Shown: positions 36,960 through 49,000 of the stretch, piece after piece | How positions within the stretch are numbered: the first letter of the stretch is position 1 | How the letters are laid out: each line of letters opens with the position of its first letter | Assembly (NCBI RefSeq): GCF_024763615.1 | Contig: NC_077223.1 | Coordinates: 43,214,627-43,278,626 of the forward strand | DNA: 64,000 nucleotides | Direction: 5' to 3' | DNA from: Phlebotomus papatasi | Lineage: Eukaryota > Arthropoda > Insecta > Diptera > Psychodidae | The notes under the pieces: model-generated | Told to the model about the DNA's origin: nothing | Seen by the model: the letters and a program-made list of their open reading frames with translations, nothing else | Databases searched by the model: none | Program-made: the position numbers and the translations under genes

Positions 36960-36993
36960 ATCAGCAACTCTTGATGTTCAAAATATTCATGAT
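36887..36993 (-). CDS. Hnf4: Hnf4 alternative 5' exon (second N-terminus)
   Basis: The exon has a strong acceptor (CCTCTCATTTCTTGCAG) and donor (AAATG|GTAAGT). The ATG at 36959, with an in-frame TGA upstream, starts MTTNVMENNNLPLKGEPDSS and ends in MASN, 73 coding nt, phase 1. Phase and position make it an alternative N-terminus for Hnf4. The acceptor shows that a further, noncoding 5' exon lies upstream of 36994. Confidence 0.75.
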
Positions 36994-36999
36994 CTGCAA

Positions 37000-39900
37000 G
37001 AAATGAGAGGGAAAAAAATGTAGGGTGATTCCCACTTCTGATGAAATGAATGCCAACAAATTGTTCTAAGGCATATTCTAAACTTCCAAGTCTCTCTTCC
37101 TCTCGCACTCATCTTTAATAAATTGGAGACAATTTTCAAGATCAAACAAGAGAGATGGGAATGTAAGACAATAATTGAGAAAAGACATGTTATTGTGATT
37201 TATACGAAACACACCAGTATCACACATAATTGCCTCTCCGCGTCACCACAACGTGTGAGAACAAAAAAAAAATAAAGAGTCAATTTTTACATGATCACTC
37301 TCCATGTGATTATTCATACATATCATGCAATAATAAAATACTTTTTTCCCCGCCAGAAAAATCTGTTTAGAGAAAAACTCGTTTTCTTCGCAATATCAAC
37401 TTCACATACAAACATCTTGAAGCTTTTCTTCAACTGATTTCACGTGTATTTTTCAGTCTCATTAATTCTACAGTACCTTCCAGGACAATTCCAAACATAT
37501 ATACATAATTCAAAATCAACATTCATCAAAAATATCTAACAACTATATTTGTCAAATTTATCAGTGTTGCAAGTAACTGGAGGGTATACTTGAGAAATTT
37601 TGGCTTGTTGTGAAATTGATAATTTTTCTCATGTTTACGAGGAATAAATACATTTTCCACACTATTGTGCTAAATAAGTATTTGTAGGGGGGCTATTATT
37701 TGCTATTTACCACATTTTTATTTTCATTTTTAATTTTCAAAATTACGTCGAATTTATGATATTAAGAAGTCATGCTTTCAATTTTATGAAAAATAACAAA
37801 ACGTATCAAAATTTGTTGATATTCACCCAATTAATTTAAAATCAAAATTAATTTATAAATCAAATCCAGAATGGTCTAAATGTAATAAGATCGAAGTGGA
37901 TAAGGCTTTGTGGATTACTAAAAACTCATCAAAATTCGCATTATTATTTTGGTTGAATACAAAGCATTTTAGTAGTTTTACTTTAGATTGTGAATAGCTT
38001 CGTGTTCACGATTTTAAGAAATTCGCAGAATATTATCTGCTTCGCTATTCTTCTTTGCATTTACAGGTTTATTACCGATTGAAACCGGTTCAAACTTATT
38101 CACTACACAAAGACCTTTCAAATAAGTCTCATTTTATTGGAAATACATACAGAAACACGCTATTAGGAGCTCTTAAAAATTTAAAAGATAAAATCTTTTG
38201 AAGGGGATGGAAGAAATGCGAACGCCATCTGGTGGAATTTACTCTACACTCTCTCTACTCTACTCAATTTATCAAATAATTTTTCAAATACCCCTATGCG
38301 ATACGTAAGCAAATATTTTTGAGGCGTTAAATTTGAAATGTAAATTAATTAAGATGATTCTGTAACGTATTCGTTTTTTCGGTCCTGTCAGTGCATGATC
38401 CCGGGACCTTCTCTAAGTTTAGAAACTTTATGTTAACCCTTCCAAAACAAAGGTTATAGTTCCACGGCAATTATTAGTAAAAATCCATTCAATGAACTTA
38501 GCTACAATTCTTGAGAGAACAGTTTAAAAGGCTAATTCTGGAACAGAATAAGGAATTTCACAGCTTGGTTCTTCAAAAGAGTGCGTTTGAAAATGAATCA
38601 AGTAACTCGGGATTTTAAAAGAATATAGGAGAAAGTGTCCATGCTTTGCACTGTCCCAAGCTTCATAATTAAATAAATTTTTCCTATGTTTCTGAATAAA
38701 TGTGACTCCGCAATATATTTTAAAAACAGGACACTTTCCCCTATTATGATTTCAATTACTTCTAACAACCACCTCTTTGTTAAAATTATTACTCTCTTGG
38801 ATTATATTACTAAACTTGAGGGCGCAGCCTGACTAACAGATTTTTTTTAAAGATTATCCGTAAATGAAAAATATATATTTTGTGTAATTTATTTTAAGAT
38901 ACTCAAGCGGTCAAGTCGTAGAATATTCGCTCTATGATGCCAGTGTCCCGTGGTCAAATGAATAATTAATACCTTTTTAAATGACTTATGGGTTATAGTT
39001 GTCTTCATGAAAAAAATTACCCATAAAAAGTTATAAAATTAGCATGAATATATTTTTACAGCTTAAAGTGTAACCTTTTTTTATGTAAAAAAAAGAATAT
39101 ATACAGTGGAGTTCCTCAAATTTGAACTCCTTAAATTTAAACGACGGGTTGAGTTGGATAATTTCCTATAAGAATTTTTTTATTAAGTATGTGGCTATCA
39201 AATAGTTGAAACATTTTTCTTACAATAATCGTATGTACCTACAACGAGCAGGGGAGGGCCTTATCATATTGTTTTTTCTGGAAATTGGAAGCAACGCTAA
39301 GACGGCGATGGTTACAAAAAAAGAGAAAATGTGCTAATTAATATGAATCTAAATAGTATTAGAAATTTTTAAGGTCTACTCGGAACTCGTGGAAAAATCC
39401 ATTTGGTCACATTTTTCCCAGAAATGGAATGATAACATTTGGATACTCCGTATCGATAGTATTGATAAATCTATATCTGATAGATTTAACAAATTTAGTC
39501 AATGTACTAGAAATATTTTAGATAAATTGTTCATATTTTGAAAATGTTTAGAGATTAATAGATTTTTTAAAACCTATTATGGGGGTATAGGGAGACGCTG
39601 TCAACACGCATCTTAAGGATCACTGAATTTAAATTAAATTCTTTACCTTAATTGATTACAAACTCCATTGATTTAGATAGAGTAACCATCCTAGAAAACA
39701 AATTGACAACCAGAATTCAAATCAGGAAAGAGGAAAGAGGCCAATTTTAACAAATTCGACAAGATGTCGAGTTTTCCGTCCGCCATTTTGAGCAAAAATG
39801 TTACATGACTCCGCGAAATCAAAAAAATAAGCAACAACAAAATGTATTTCCATCTGTGTCGGAACTCGGAACAAGTAATTGAAGGACTAAAGTTACTAAA

Positions 39901-40476
39901 CTTACTAAAAATCCATTCCCGACAGCAATTTGGATATTTACGCAGAAATAAATTTTCCAAAATCGTTCAATTCGAAATCTTAAAAGAATATGCGACTGTC
40001 GGTAAGTTATCTATTTTTTTTAAGAAAAGAGAGTGCAAAATCTCATCGTACTAAAAGCATTTTAAAAACATCTACAATTATAGAATTTTTAACAGAATTG
40101 GAGTAGAAGTAGAGGTTGTCATTTAGACTAAACGACTCAAAAGAGCCTAGGTGCTGATTGCCTGCTAACTCATATACACTCTGTTTTTCAATCTATCTAT
40201 CTATTTTAATTACAAAAAGTGCACCTATCGTTTAAATTTTTCAGAATCGACAGTCGATACTGTCGAAAATAAGTTATCATGTCATCTCAGGTTCTCTTAC
40301 TTAAACCAATGACTTGATATCTTTTTCTCCTAATAATTTTTCGAGGTTTTCAGAGTAAAAAAAACTCTAGTGAATATATTTTAAAACCGATTGAGGCAGA
40401 TTAGATTTCATTTCAAAGGTTTTAAAATCCTTTACTGGTTTGAACAGTTATATGCTTTTATTAGGGTGTAGAGTAG
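37000..40476. other. upstream Hnf4 region, no gene seen
   Basis: AT-rich DNA with a short MITE at 38628-38741 and a possible fragment of the CAGTAGACTC family near 39108. It should contain the noncoding 5' exon(s) and distal promoter of Hnf4, which I could not place. Confidence 0.4.
38628..38741. mobile_element. 114-bp MITE, GGRGAAAGTG family
   Basis: GGAGAAAGTGTCC on the left mirrors GGACACTTTCCCC on the right, with TA on both flanks. It is related to the host MITE of the BEL element (48833-56077, end GGGGAAAGTGG). Confidence 0.65.
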
Positions 40477-40478
40477 TA

Positions 40479-41778
40479 ACGTATGGCCAGTGAAATCTGC
40501 ACAAAAGTTTGAAGGCTTGAAAAAAATTAAAATGTATACCAGTCACTTTTATACCACTTTAGAGTGTTGCCAGATGTGTTCTTAACATGACATGAAAGTT
40601 TTGCTAGATTTAGTTAGGAAACATGGCTCCCACAAATAATAATGAAGAGTATAGACGAAAATTAGTTTGTAATTTTCAGAACAGTCATCCCACATTGAAT
40701 AAATCTGAAGTCGTAAAACATTTTGTGACTATGGGAACGCGAAGGAGTATTTATAGCATCCTGTCGAACTATGGGAAGCGAAAAATCACTACACGAGCTA
40801 AGGGATCTGGAAATTTTAGCACCCTTAGTCAATCGAAGATGCGGGCTCGACTTGCAAGTTAACATCCAATAAAGTTGCAAAGTCGTACCGTGAGCTTGGT
40901 AACAAACTTGAATGTAGCAAAACAACGGTGAAGAAGTATCTGAAGTCTATGGGAATCAAGAGGAGAACCAGAAAACCGAAGCCAGCTGTCTCAGAAACTC
41001 AGGAAAAGACTCAGAAAATTCGTTTGTCTCTTTTGATCCAAAATGTTTTTCACGCTCAGAACGACATTGTTTGTGTCATGGATGATGAGTCCTATTTCAC
41101 CATGGATGGTAATAAGTGGCAGGGGCAGTATTATTATGTACGTGACGACAATGTAGACAAGAAAGATAACTACGTTGAGCATACTAAGTACCCGAAAAAG
41201 GTCCTTTAGTGGCTTGCAATCAGTGCTGCTGGAATGTCTGAGCCCGCGTTCCTCACAAAGAGTCTAACGCAAAATTCTGACGTCTATATCAGAGATTGCT
41301 TGCCTAAGCTGGAAGCTTTCATCAATAAGTATCATCGAAGGGACAATGTGATCTTCTGGCCAGACCTAGCACCCAGCCATTACTCAAGGAAGACAATGAA
41401 CGCATTGGAGGAACTTGACATACCTGTTGTCAAGAAGGAAGAAAGCTCCCCCTAACGTCCCCCAATTGAGGCCTATTAAATCATTTTGGGCTAATATTAA
41501 GTGAAAGGTGTATGCCCGAAACTTTCGACCCAAAACCGAAGTCACGCTGAAGGGAAAAATAAAACGAGAGTTGAAGAAGATGCCAACATCCACATTTTCG
41601 ACATCAATGGCGGAAGTTCCCCGAATGTGCTGAAAAGCTCATCGGATCGGACCGGATTTTTTCATGAAATAAGTTCATACATATACCTTTCAAAACATGT
41701 AAAAAAGTTATAATAAAACTATGTACAAATATTAGAAAATTGTGTTTGAACTTTGTGCAGATTTCACTGGCCATACGT
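40479..41778 (+). mobile_element. mariner-family transposon, DD37E type, dead copy
   Basis: Exactly 1300 bp, flanked by TA (40477-40478, 41779-41780). The 27-bp terminal inverted repeats begin ACGTATGGCCAGTGAAATC and are perfect at 40479-40505 and 41752-41778. The interior is a broken transposase (next entry). Length, TIRs and TA target are standard for mariner. Confidence 0.9.
40623..41662 (+). pseudogene. mariner transposase pseudogene
   Basis: The ATG at 40623 opens a helix-turn-helix region (NSHPTLNKSEVVKHF). The frame shifts near 40858, continues with SYRELGNKLECSKTTVKKYL, hits TAG at 41207-41209, continues, and shifts again near 41455, with another TGA after FWANIK. Catalytic motifs: first Asp in VMDDESYF, second in WPDLAPSHY, and 37 residues later RPIK, where the family has RPIE. 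The third catalytic acid is therefore Lys here. Spacing points to a DD37E-type family. It cannot encode an active enzyme. Confidence 0.85.
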
Positions 41779-43031
41779 TAGATGTCAGACATCTCTACTC
41801 ATTTCTAGCGATAAATGCTCATTGGGGTGCAATTGAATATATGACTGCGTGTAATATTTCAAGAAGATACTGTTCAGGTACTTAATAGTTAAGCAGTCAT
41901 ACGTAATATTTACAATTTGCTATTGACTGGGGGCAACTGATGAGGGGCAGAGGAATGTTGTGGAAAACCCGGGAGCCGGAGAGATGATACTGGAGGGGTA
42001 TTCTCTGACCAGAAGAAGAGATCCAAGCGACCTTCGAGAGGAGAGGTTTTTTTTTTGGAGACTCTTCGGAAGCGGCTCGTTTTGGCCAAAACGAGACAGA
42101 GGCTAATAAGTGGAAGGGGGGAGGGAGCAAAAAGTGGGAGCCAGTGCTGGAAAAAAAACCAGCCTGGGATAAGTAAAAATAATGATGAGTTGAGGAATTG
42201 CTGAGATTGATGACGACATGTCTGAGGCGGAATTGTGGACAATTCCAGGGAATGTTTGAGCCTCCATGGATGGGTCTGTGTGTGGCAAGAGCCAAAAGCC
42301 TCTCCGGGAATGATAAGATAGTGCCGATAAGAGCCCTCCCGGACACATTTGCCATTCTTCCCACCAAAAGATTATCTCCTCTTTGAGACACTCTCACAAG
42401 TTTTTCCTGCACAAACCATATAATTTTTTTTCCTTCTCATTATTTATAGCGCCTTCATTTTCTCACACTCTCGCACACGCCAATTTTACCATTTAACACA
42501 GCGAAGAGAGTCAAGAAAATTATTAAATAATCTATTTCATCAATCTTGTGTCGCATGCAACAAGTTGGGTGAAAATTTCCTCCTTCGTGGGGACTTTTCG
42601 ATGGGGATTATTGGGCGAAAATGGAGTCAGCTGGGGGTGATTTTTGTTAAATTGAATAGTATACCTGGGACTGCAACTGATGATACTTCATGACACCCTC
42701 AACTATTGCATTATCACAGAAAAAATAGTGAAAAACTTTAACCAAAATATTTTCACAATCACTTCGCGATTTGGCATTTGCACCCACTTGAAGGTGCTGT
42801 TCTTACAAAACCATTTAAAATGACCGTTATATTGCAGGTTTTGTAAAAATGTTTTATGTCTACTGTGTTTTTTGTGAAGTTTTTACTTGGAATTTTTACC
42901 AAACCGTCTGGGATTTCCAGTGGAAAGTCATTGCTAGGGCCTGGAAAGAAATGTCATCATTCAGTGTTCAATGGCGATTTTGTGTATTTGTGGCGCAATC
43001 CTGAAATAAAATGATATTTCCATGATAGAGG
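41779..43031. promoter_or_regulatory. divergent Hnf4/RNF34 upstream region
   Basis: Less AT-rich and free of recognisable mobile elements, especially 41930-42420. It lies between the upstream side of minus-strand Hnf4 and the first coding exon of plus-strand RNF34, so it may hold promoters or noncoding first exons. The 171-codon minus frame at 41897-42412 starts with GTG, has no recognised domain and is probably chance. Confidence 0.4.
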
Positions 43032-43099
43032 ATGCCGTGTGAAAATTGCAGTGCCCAATTCTCAGTCTTCAAGATCAAGCGTTCCTGTTCAGAGTGCAG
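43032..43099 (+). CDS. RNF34: RNF34 exon 1
   Basis: First in-frame ATG after a TAG at 43026. It encodes MPCENCSAQFSVFKIKRSC, the first half of the FYVE-like finger. The donor is TGCAG|GTAAGT. An upstream exon adding an N-terminal extension, as in vertebrates, cannot be excluded. Confidence 0.9.
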
Positions 43100-46000
43100 G
43101 TAAGTCTGTGACTTGAGGGGAAATTGGTGAAAATTGAGGGTGAAAATGAGCTTTTATTTGCAGACGTCTCTATTGCAAACAATGCCTGGTGAAGAAGAAG
43201 GATAGATTTCTCTGTGAAAGATGCGTCATCTTCACCACAAGACCACTCTCGAGGGTGGATTTGCTTCAGCTCAAACCCAAGGATTTGATCTTCTACTGCC
43301 AGAGCAAGCATATCTCCACAATTGGATGCGTGGGTGAGTTTTTCCCTCGGATGAGAAATCCTTTTTGGCAAAACATTCACAGCTATTGTCATCGATTTCA
43401 TGGAATTTTCCTTTGAAAAAAAAATTTACAGAGAAAGAAGAATTGGTAGACTTGGTCCTGGCTCATGGGAATTCTACTCAGGATGCCAGTCAGAGGGGCA
43501 GGACCTCGATGGAGAGTGGAAATAGGGATATAAATGATGAGGACAATTGTACCAATCCATTTGATCAGATCAAACAAACATGCCAGAATTTCTTCAATAG
43601 CGTCGCCGAGAGGATCAATAATGACTTCAACTTTGACCTAAAGACTTCTTCATCCTTCTCACCGCGCCAGCAGCCAAGTCCACCACGACAGAGTGCTCCA
43701 ATTGTAACGGATGTTCGAAGTGGAGGTTCTCCTGCTTCGGAAGTCTTCTCCTCCAGCTACACTTCTAGTCACCCAGCCAGTTCCTCGGCCTCTCTCACGT
43801 CCGAGCACAGTCGCAAAGGCGCCCCTAAGCCGTCCGGACACGCCAGGAGTCAGAGTGTGGACAAAACGAAGGATGAACTCAGTGATTTGCACGAGTTCGA
43901 GGTCATTCAGTCCACCAGTGACCTCACGCCAGACGCAGGCCCAGGGACTAGCCGAGGGGGTGGTCTGAGGTCGAAGCAGAAGACTGGCATTGCCAATTCG
44001 GACAGTTCGTCGTCATTTGAGGAACTGGGAGCCGTTGGTGGAAGTGATTCTTTCAGTGCTGTGACCAATAATGATAAGAGCAACTCGGAGACGCTGCACA
44101 TCAGCAATGACTTGGATGGGCAGATGACATCGTCCAGTGAGGTGAGTTTTCATAAAAATAAAACAAATTGGAATCTTATCAGATGTCTCTTATCATAGAG
44201 ACAGAATTTCCACTGGGAATGTTTATTGATTTTGAAGGCTAATTTTAGGTGAAGGGAGTGGTAGAGATTACCTCTTGGGGAAATAGATTTAATTATTATG
44301 TAGCGGAAATTCGATTTAAAATAATTTATTTAACATTTCTGACCTATCATTTATTTTTCTCCATGGCGTCTACACATTAGTAGAATTTTTTTTTTAAATG
44401 CCTTTTTAAAGAAAATTTTCCCTACCCTTGTAGGCAGAAACGTCAGAATTTTTTAAAAAAGGCATTTAAAAAAAATTCTACTAATGTGTAGACGCCAAAT
44501 GCGAGAATTTGACTTTAAAAAGATACAATTTGAAGCACTTGACCTTTGATCTATTTAAAAAAGAATGATTAATACGATGATTCTGGAAAATATTGCTTTT
44601 TTTTATCAGCCTCTTAACTGAAGTATGAACTTCGCTACAGAAGAAACATCACGATTTTTTACTCACTACGTACTTTTGTGATATGGCAAGGATTTTGTCA
44701 TGCTAGACATTTTATAAATACATTTAAAATTTTAAACTAATATTTTTGGAAAAAAATCAAAATTGGGGCAGAATCAGATTGACAGTAAAATGCTCGCCGT
44801 ATTTCGTTAATTTACGTATTTTCATTGCAATTCTTACGCATATTTTCCATTACTGTATTACCTTATCTCATGCTAAGAAAAGTGAAGAAATAAAAAGGAA
44901 AATTCCATAAACGATGAGCAAAAAAAAACTACGATTAATTTCTCGTAGTTTTTTTCCTAACCGTTTATCGAATTTTCGTTTTATTTCTTCAATTTCCTTA
45001 TATTATTTTCACCTAGTGCCACCGAGTATGAGATAAGGTAATATGGTTATGGAGAATTTGCGTAAGAATTGCAATGAAAATGCGTAAATTAACGAAATAC
45101 GGTGAGCGTTTTATTGTCAATGTGATTCTGCCCTTATTCATAAAGTTGCTGAACAAAAACTTGCAAAATAATCCTTTAAGCTTTGCGGAATGCTTGAAAT
45201 TCTGACGTCGAATTTACGATTCAAATATTGACTGTACCAAAATTATTTAGCGGTAACAAAAAGGAAAAAATCGCAAACACAGCTTGAGCTTTTCTATTTT
45301 GCAATTTGTTTGTTAATTTGTTCATAATTTACTTAAAATGACTTAGAGGTCATTTAAAAATTAGCCCGAAATTCTGTTTAACTAATCCAATTGAACTTCA
45401 GATAAAAAAGGGGTGGCAAAGCGTCCCATTTACCGTTTACCGGTTCTCAACCGATTTGAACCGATTCATAAATCTCTCAAAACATCCCCCAAACTAGTTT
45501 TAAAAGTAATATGGCTCGGGCACACCTTTTAGATCAGGAAAATTTCATGAAGCCGAAATTCGAAACCCTTTCTTTCTCACGTATTTTGCATATGACTATC
45601 TCATTCTTTCACATACCAAATTCGTTTGAGCTAAATTGAATTTGAAGTGATGTTTAAGAGAAGAAGAAGAGTGCGAGAGAATGAGATAGACATATGCAAA
45701 ACATGCGAGAAAGAAAGGGATCCGAATTTCAACTTCATTAAATTTTCCTGATCTAAAAGGTGTGCCGGAGCCAATAGGATTGATTTTCAGATAAAATTTT
45801 TTTATCGGTTATGAACCGGTTCATTACCTATTCAAAACCGATTGGAACTGGTTTAGTTTTATAGGAAATTCCAAGACCTTTCCAATGATCCCAAACATGA
45901 CCCCATTTGCTTGATAAATGCGCACTCTGGTGTTTTTTTAATCTTTGACCTTGAAAAACCGTTATTAGGAATGATTCAACGGTATTTTCGTCTAAGGACG

Positions 46001-49000
46001 AAATGTCCGCATGGGTAATCTCTAAAACATATCCAAAAATCAAAAAAAATCGTACGACGCGTTTTCGAGAAATTCCAAAAAACATAGTTTTGGAGGGGAA
46101 AGGGAGAGGTGGGGGAAAAATTAGGGGCATGTTAATGATCCTTGGGTCAACTTATGGGGGGGGGGTCCACCGAAGGTCCCAAGTCGCTATCTCTAACCGT
46201 TTGGCCTCTAGAGCTGATGACAGCCGGACGGACAGACGGATAAACAGCGTGACGACATTTCTCAGAAATCGTCTGAAACGTGAAGATTTGTTAAGAAAAG
46301 TGGTCTCCGGGGGGTGGAAGATGGAAATTTGGGGGGTTAAAAAAATCGAGGGATTATAATACTGCTCTCTCCGTAGAGTTCGAGCAGTAAAATTAATATC
46401 GGCAAATTACCGATTCAGAATCGATTAAAGCTTTCCAAGCTTTCGGTTTGAACGAAAAGTCAAAATATTTCTGAACTGAAAATTAGAAAAAATAAATAAA
46501 TTAATAAATCGCGTGTTTCTGAAATATTCTAATTTTTTGGTGAAGAAGGAGGGAATGTGAAGATCATGTCGCACATTTGTGATTTTAGTGGCACTTTAAT
46601 CATCTTGGTGTTTTGAGTTAGAAGCCCTCAAAATTAAATTATATTTTTTCTATATTGTATTTAATGTTTTATGTGGTTTTTTTTAAAGTCACAGTAGGTG
46701 CCAAAAGTTTGTTGCCTCATACAGGGGCATTACGTTTCCTATATTTCCCATATGTTTCTAGCGTGCCGAAAAAACTTGGGTTCATTAGCTGTTTTCTGTC
46801 ATTGTGGAATGAATTAGCAAAAAATACAAATAGAAAATAAAAGCCGACTTAATACTGAATAGGTAACCGAAAACCCCAAATTGGCAACTTACGTAGTTTC
46901 GGAGATATCTCGTGAAATGTGTACGAAAACAGGAAAAAAATTACAAGATTCCACCATTCCTCCACGGAGCCGGATATACACAAAAACGTTTGAATGTGCA
47001 TCATTGAAGATTTCTCTGTTCCTGCATCGTATGAAGCAGAGGTGTGCAAGAACTGTTGAAACCGAACAAACGTCAAAATAAGTTTGTTCTGGTAGCGTTT
47101 TGACCACTGACGTACATGTTTCATTTGACGTTTTTCGGTTTCAACGGTTCTTGCACGCCTCTGGTATGAAGTGTATTACACATCAAAATTACAGTTTTGG
47201 ACCTGTTTATTTTTTGCTTCCTGAAACTAGGAAAAAAGGATTAGACTCTCAATTTTTTCAGGAAAGATGGGATTTAAGGCTAGCTATTACAATATATAGC
47301 CATATGTGAGATTCATAAAGAAATATGGGAGAAATATGAAGTGTTTGAAGGTAGCGTATGTGCGAACGATCAAAGCCTTCCCCTACAGTAGGCTTTCGCT
47401 AATATCGGCTCCTTTAAGATTGGGCTGCTACTTTTTAACCCTTTAAGGACGAGAGGGTAAAAAATCAAGGGTCAGAAAAAATCACTTTTTACGACTTTTT
47501 AGAGCAAAACGCAACTTTAGAAGGCTGTAGGAAAAATTTCATTTTTGGGTCACCGGTGACCCAATCGTCCTTAAAGGGTTAATTCGGGCGGCAGTTAAAT
47601 TCGAAAAAAGTTTGTTCACATTTTTCAAGTTCGATTATGAATATCGAATGAAGCAAATATGCTCAAATTTGCCATGTTTTGTCTCAGTTGTGATGGGATT
47701 TTGCATTATTAAGGGGCTTTCAATAAATTTACAATTAATATGAGTATGTAAACTTAATATGAGTATGCAGTTGAATAAAAAATCGTTGCATTTCAAACAA
47801 TGTGATGCCCGAATTTCTCTCTAATTCGGGTGACATTTCGGTCCCAAATGTCCGAATTTGAGAGAGTCTACTGTATTTTGAATCTGAGATCGCGACCTTT
47901 TTGATGATTAGGGTAAATTGAGCTAATTCAAAACCTGCTCCAAATGGAAATTTTTCGTTACTTCAAATGGAAACGTTATTGTTTTCACAATAAATACAGT
48001 AGATTGTCTGCAAATGTTTCAATAGGAAACCCCGGAAATATCATTTTTGTTTTGGAGAGATTTTCTTATTGTTTTAGATGAGAAAGGAGAAAAGACCAGG
48101 AATAAGAACAAATCCTGTACTCAAGAGCAACTCAACAAGGTTTTGGAAGCCTTTCGTTGCGGTTTCACTTACACTGTTTGTCTCCAATTAGAAACATTCC
48201 CTTGTCTCCATTTGGATTAATATGTTTCCAATAGGAGCATTTTACGCTCGCGTATTTTTCTTGTATTTAAGAAGTTTTCAAATTATATCTAAAGAATTTT
48301 CACTAAACAGTAACATTCTAGAAGAGTCAAGGAGCTAATTTATGTAATTTTCTTCGGAAAAAATTTAATGTGTTGAATCTTCTGTCAAAGTTAAACCGTC
48401 TGGAAATGGTTTTGAATTAGGACATTTACCCTATTATGATCAGTGGTTAGCCCAGATAAGCTTATGGTAGCCGAGATTCTTTACAGGCGACCGCGAAATG
48501 CGTGCAACTCTAGACGCTTGCGATTTAGAATGCGTACAAATTCGGCTGTGCGTTGGATTTTGGGGGAAAAGAATCACGTCCAAAATTCAACTCACATCGA
48601 ATTTTGAGTACATTCTCAGTCGCAAGTATCCCGAGTCGCACGCATTTCGTAAAAGGTTCTGCAAAAGTTCTCTGGGCTTATCACTAAAGTGGGCTGAAAG
48701 ATACGCTTTTCTTTTATATTTATTTAAATAATGTTTCTTCTAAAATGGTTATCCGGAGAAAATATGTAGTAGAGCATTTTAAAATCAATAAACTTCTCAT
48801 TTGAAGCATTTTAGCAATATCCGGAAGCATTAGGGGAAAGTGGCCTGCCTTTGAATGCTTCAATTTTTCTCTTATTACCCAAAGCTAAAATTCCATTTTG
48901 TTAATCGATGTGGGCTTTACCGACCTGTGTAATGATAAATAACCCTTAGAAGTATCCCAATAGTGGAATGAATTACCCCTTTGGTAGTAACACCAACCTG

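Noticed and set aside
41897..42412. 171-codon minus frame upstream of RNF34
   Set aside because: It begins with GTG, has no recognisable domain, and overlaps several equally long frames in a less AT-rich stretch.
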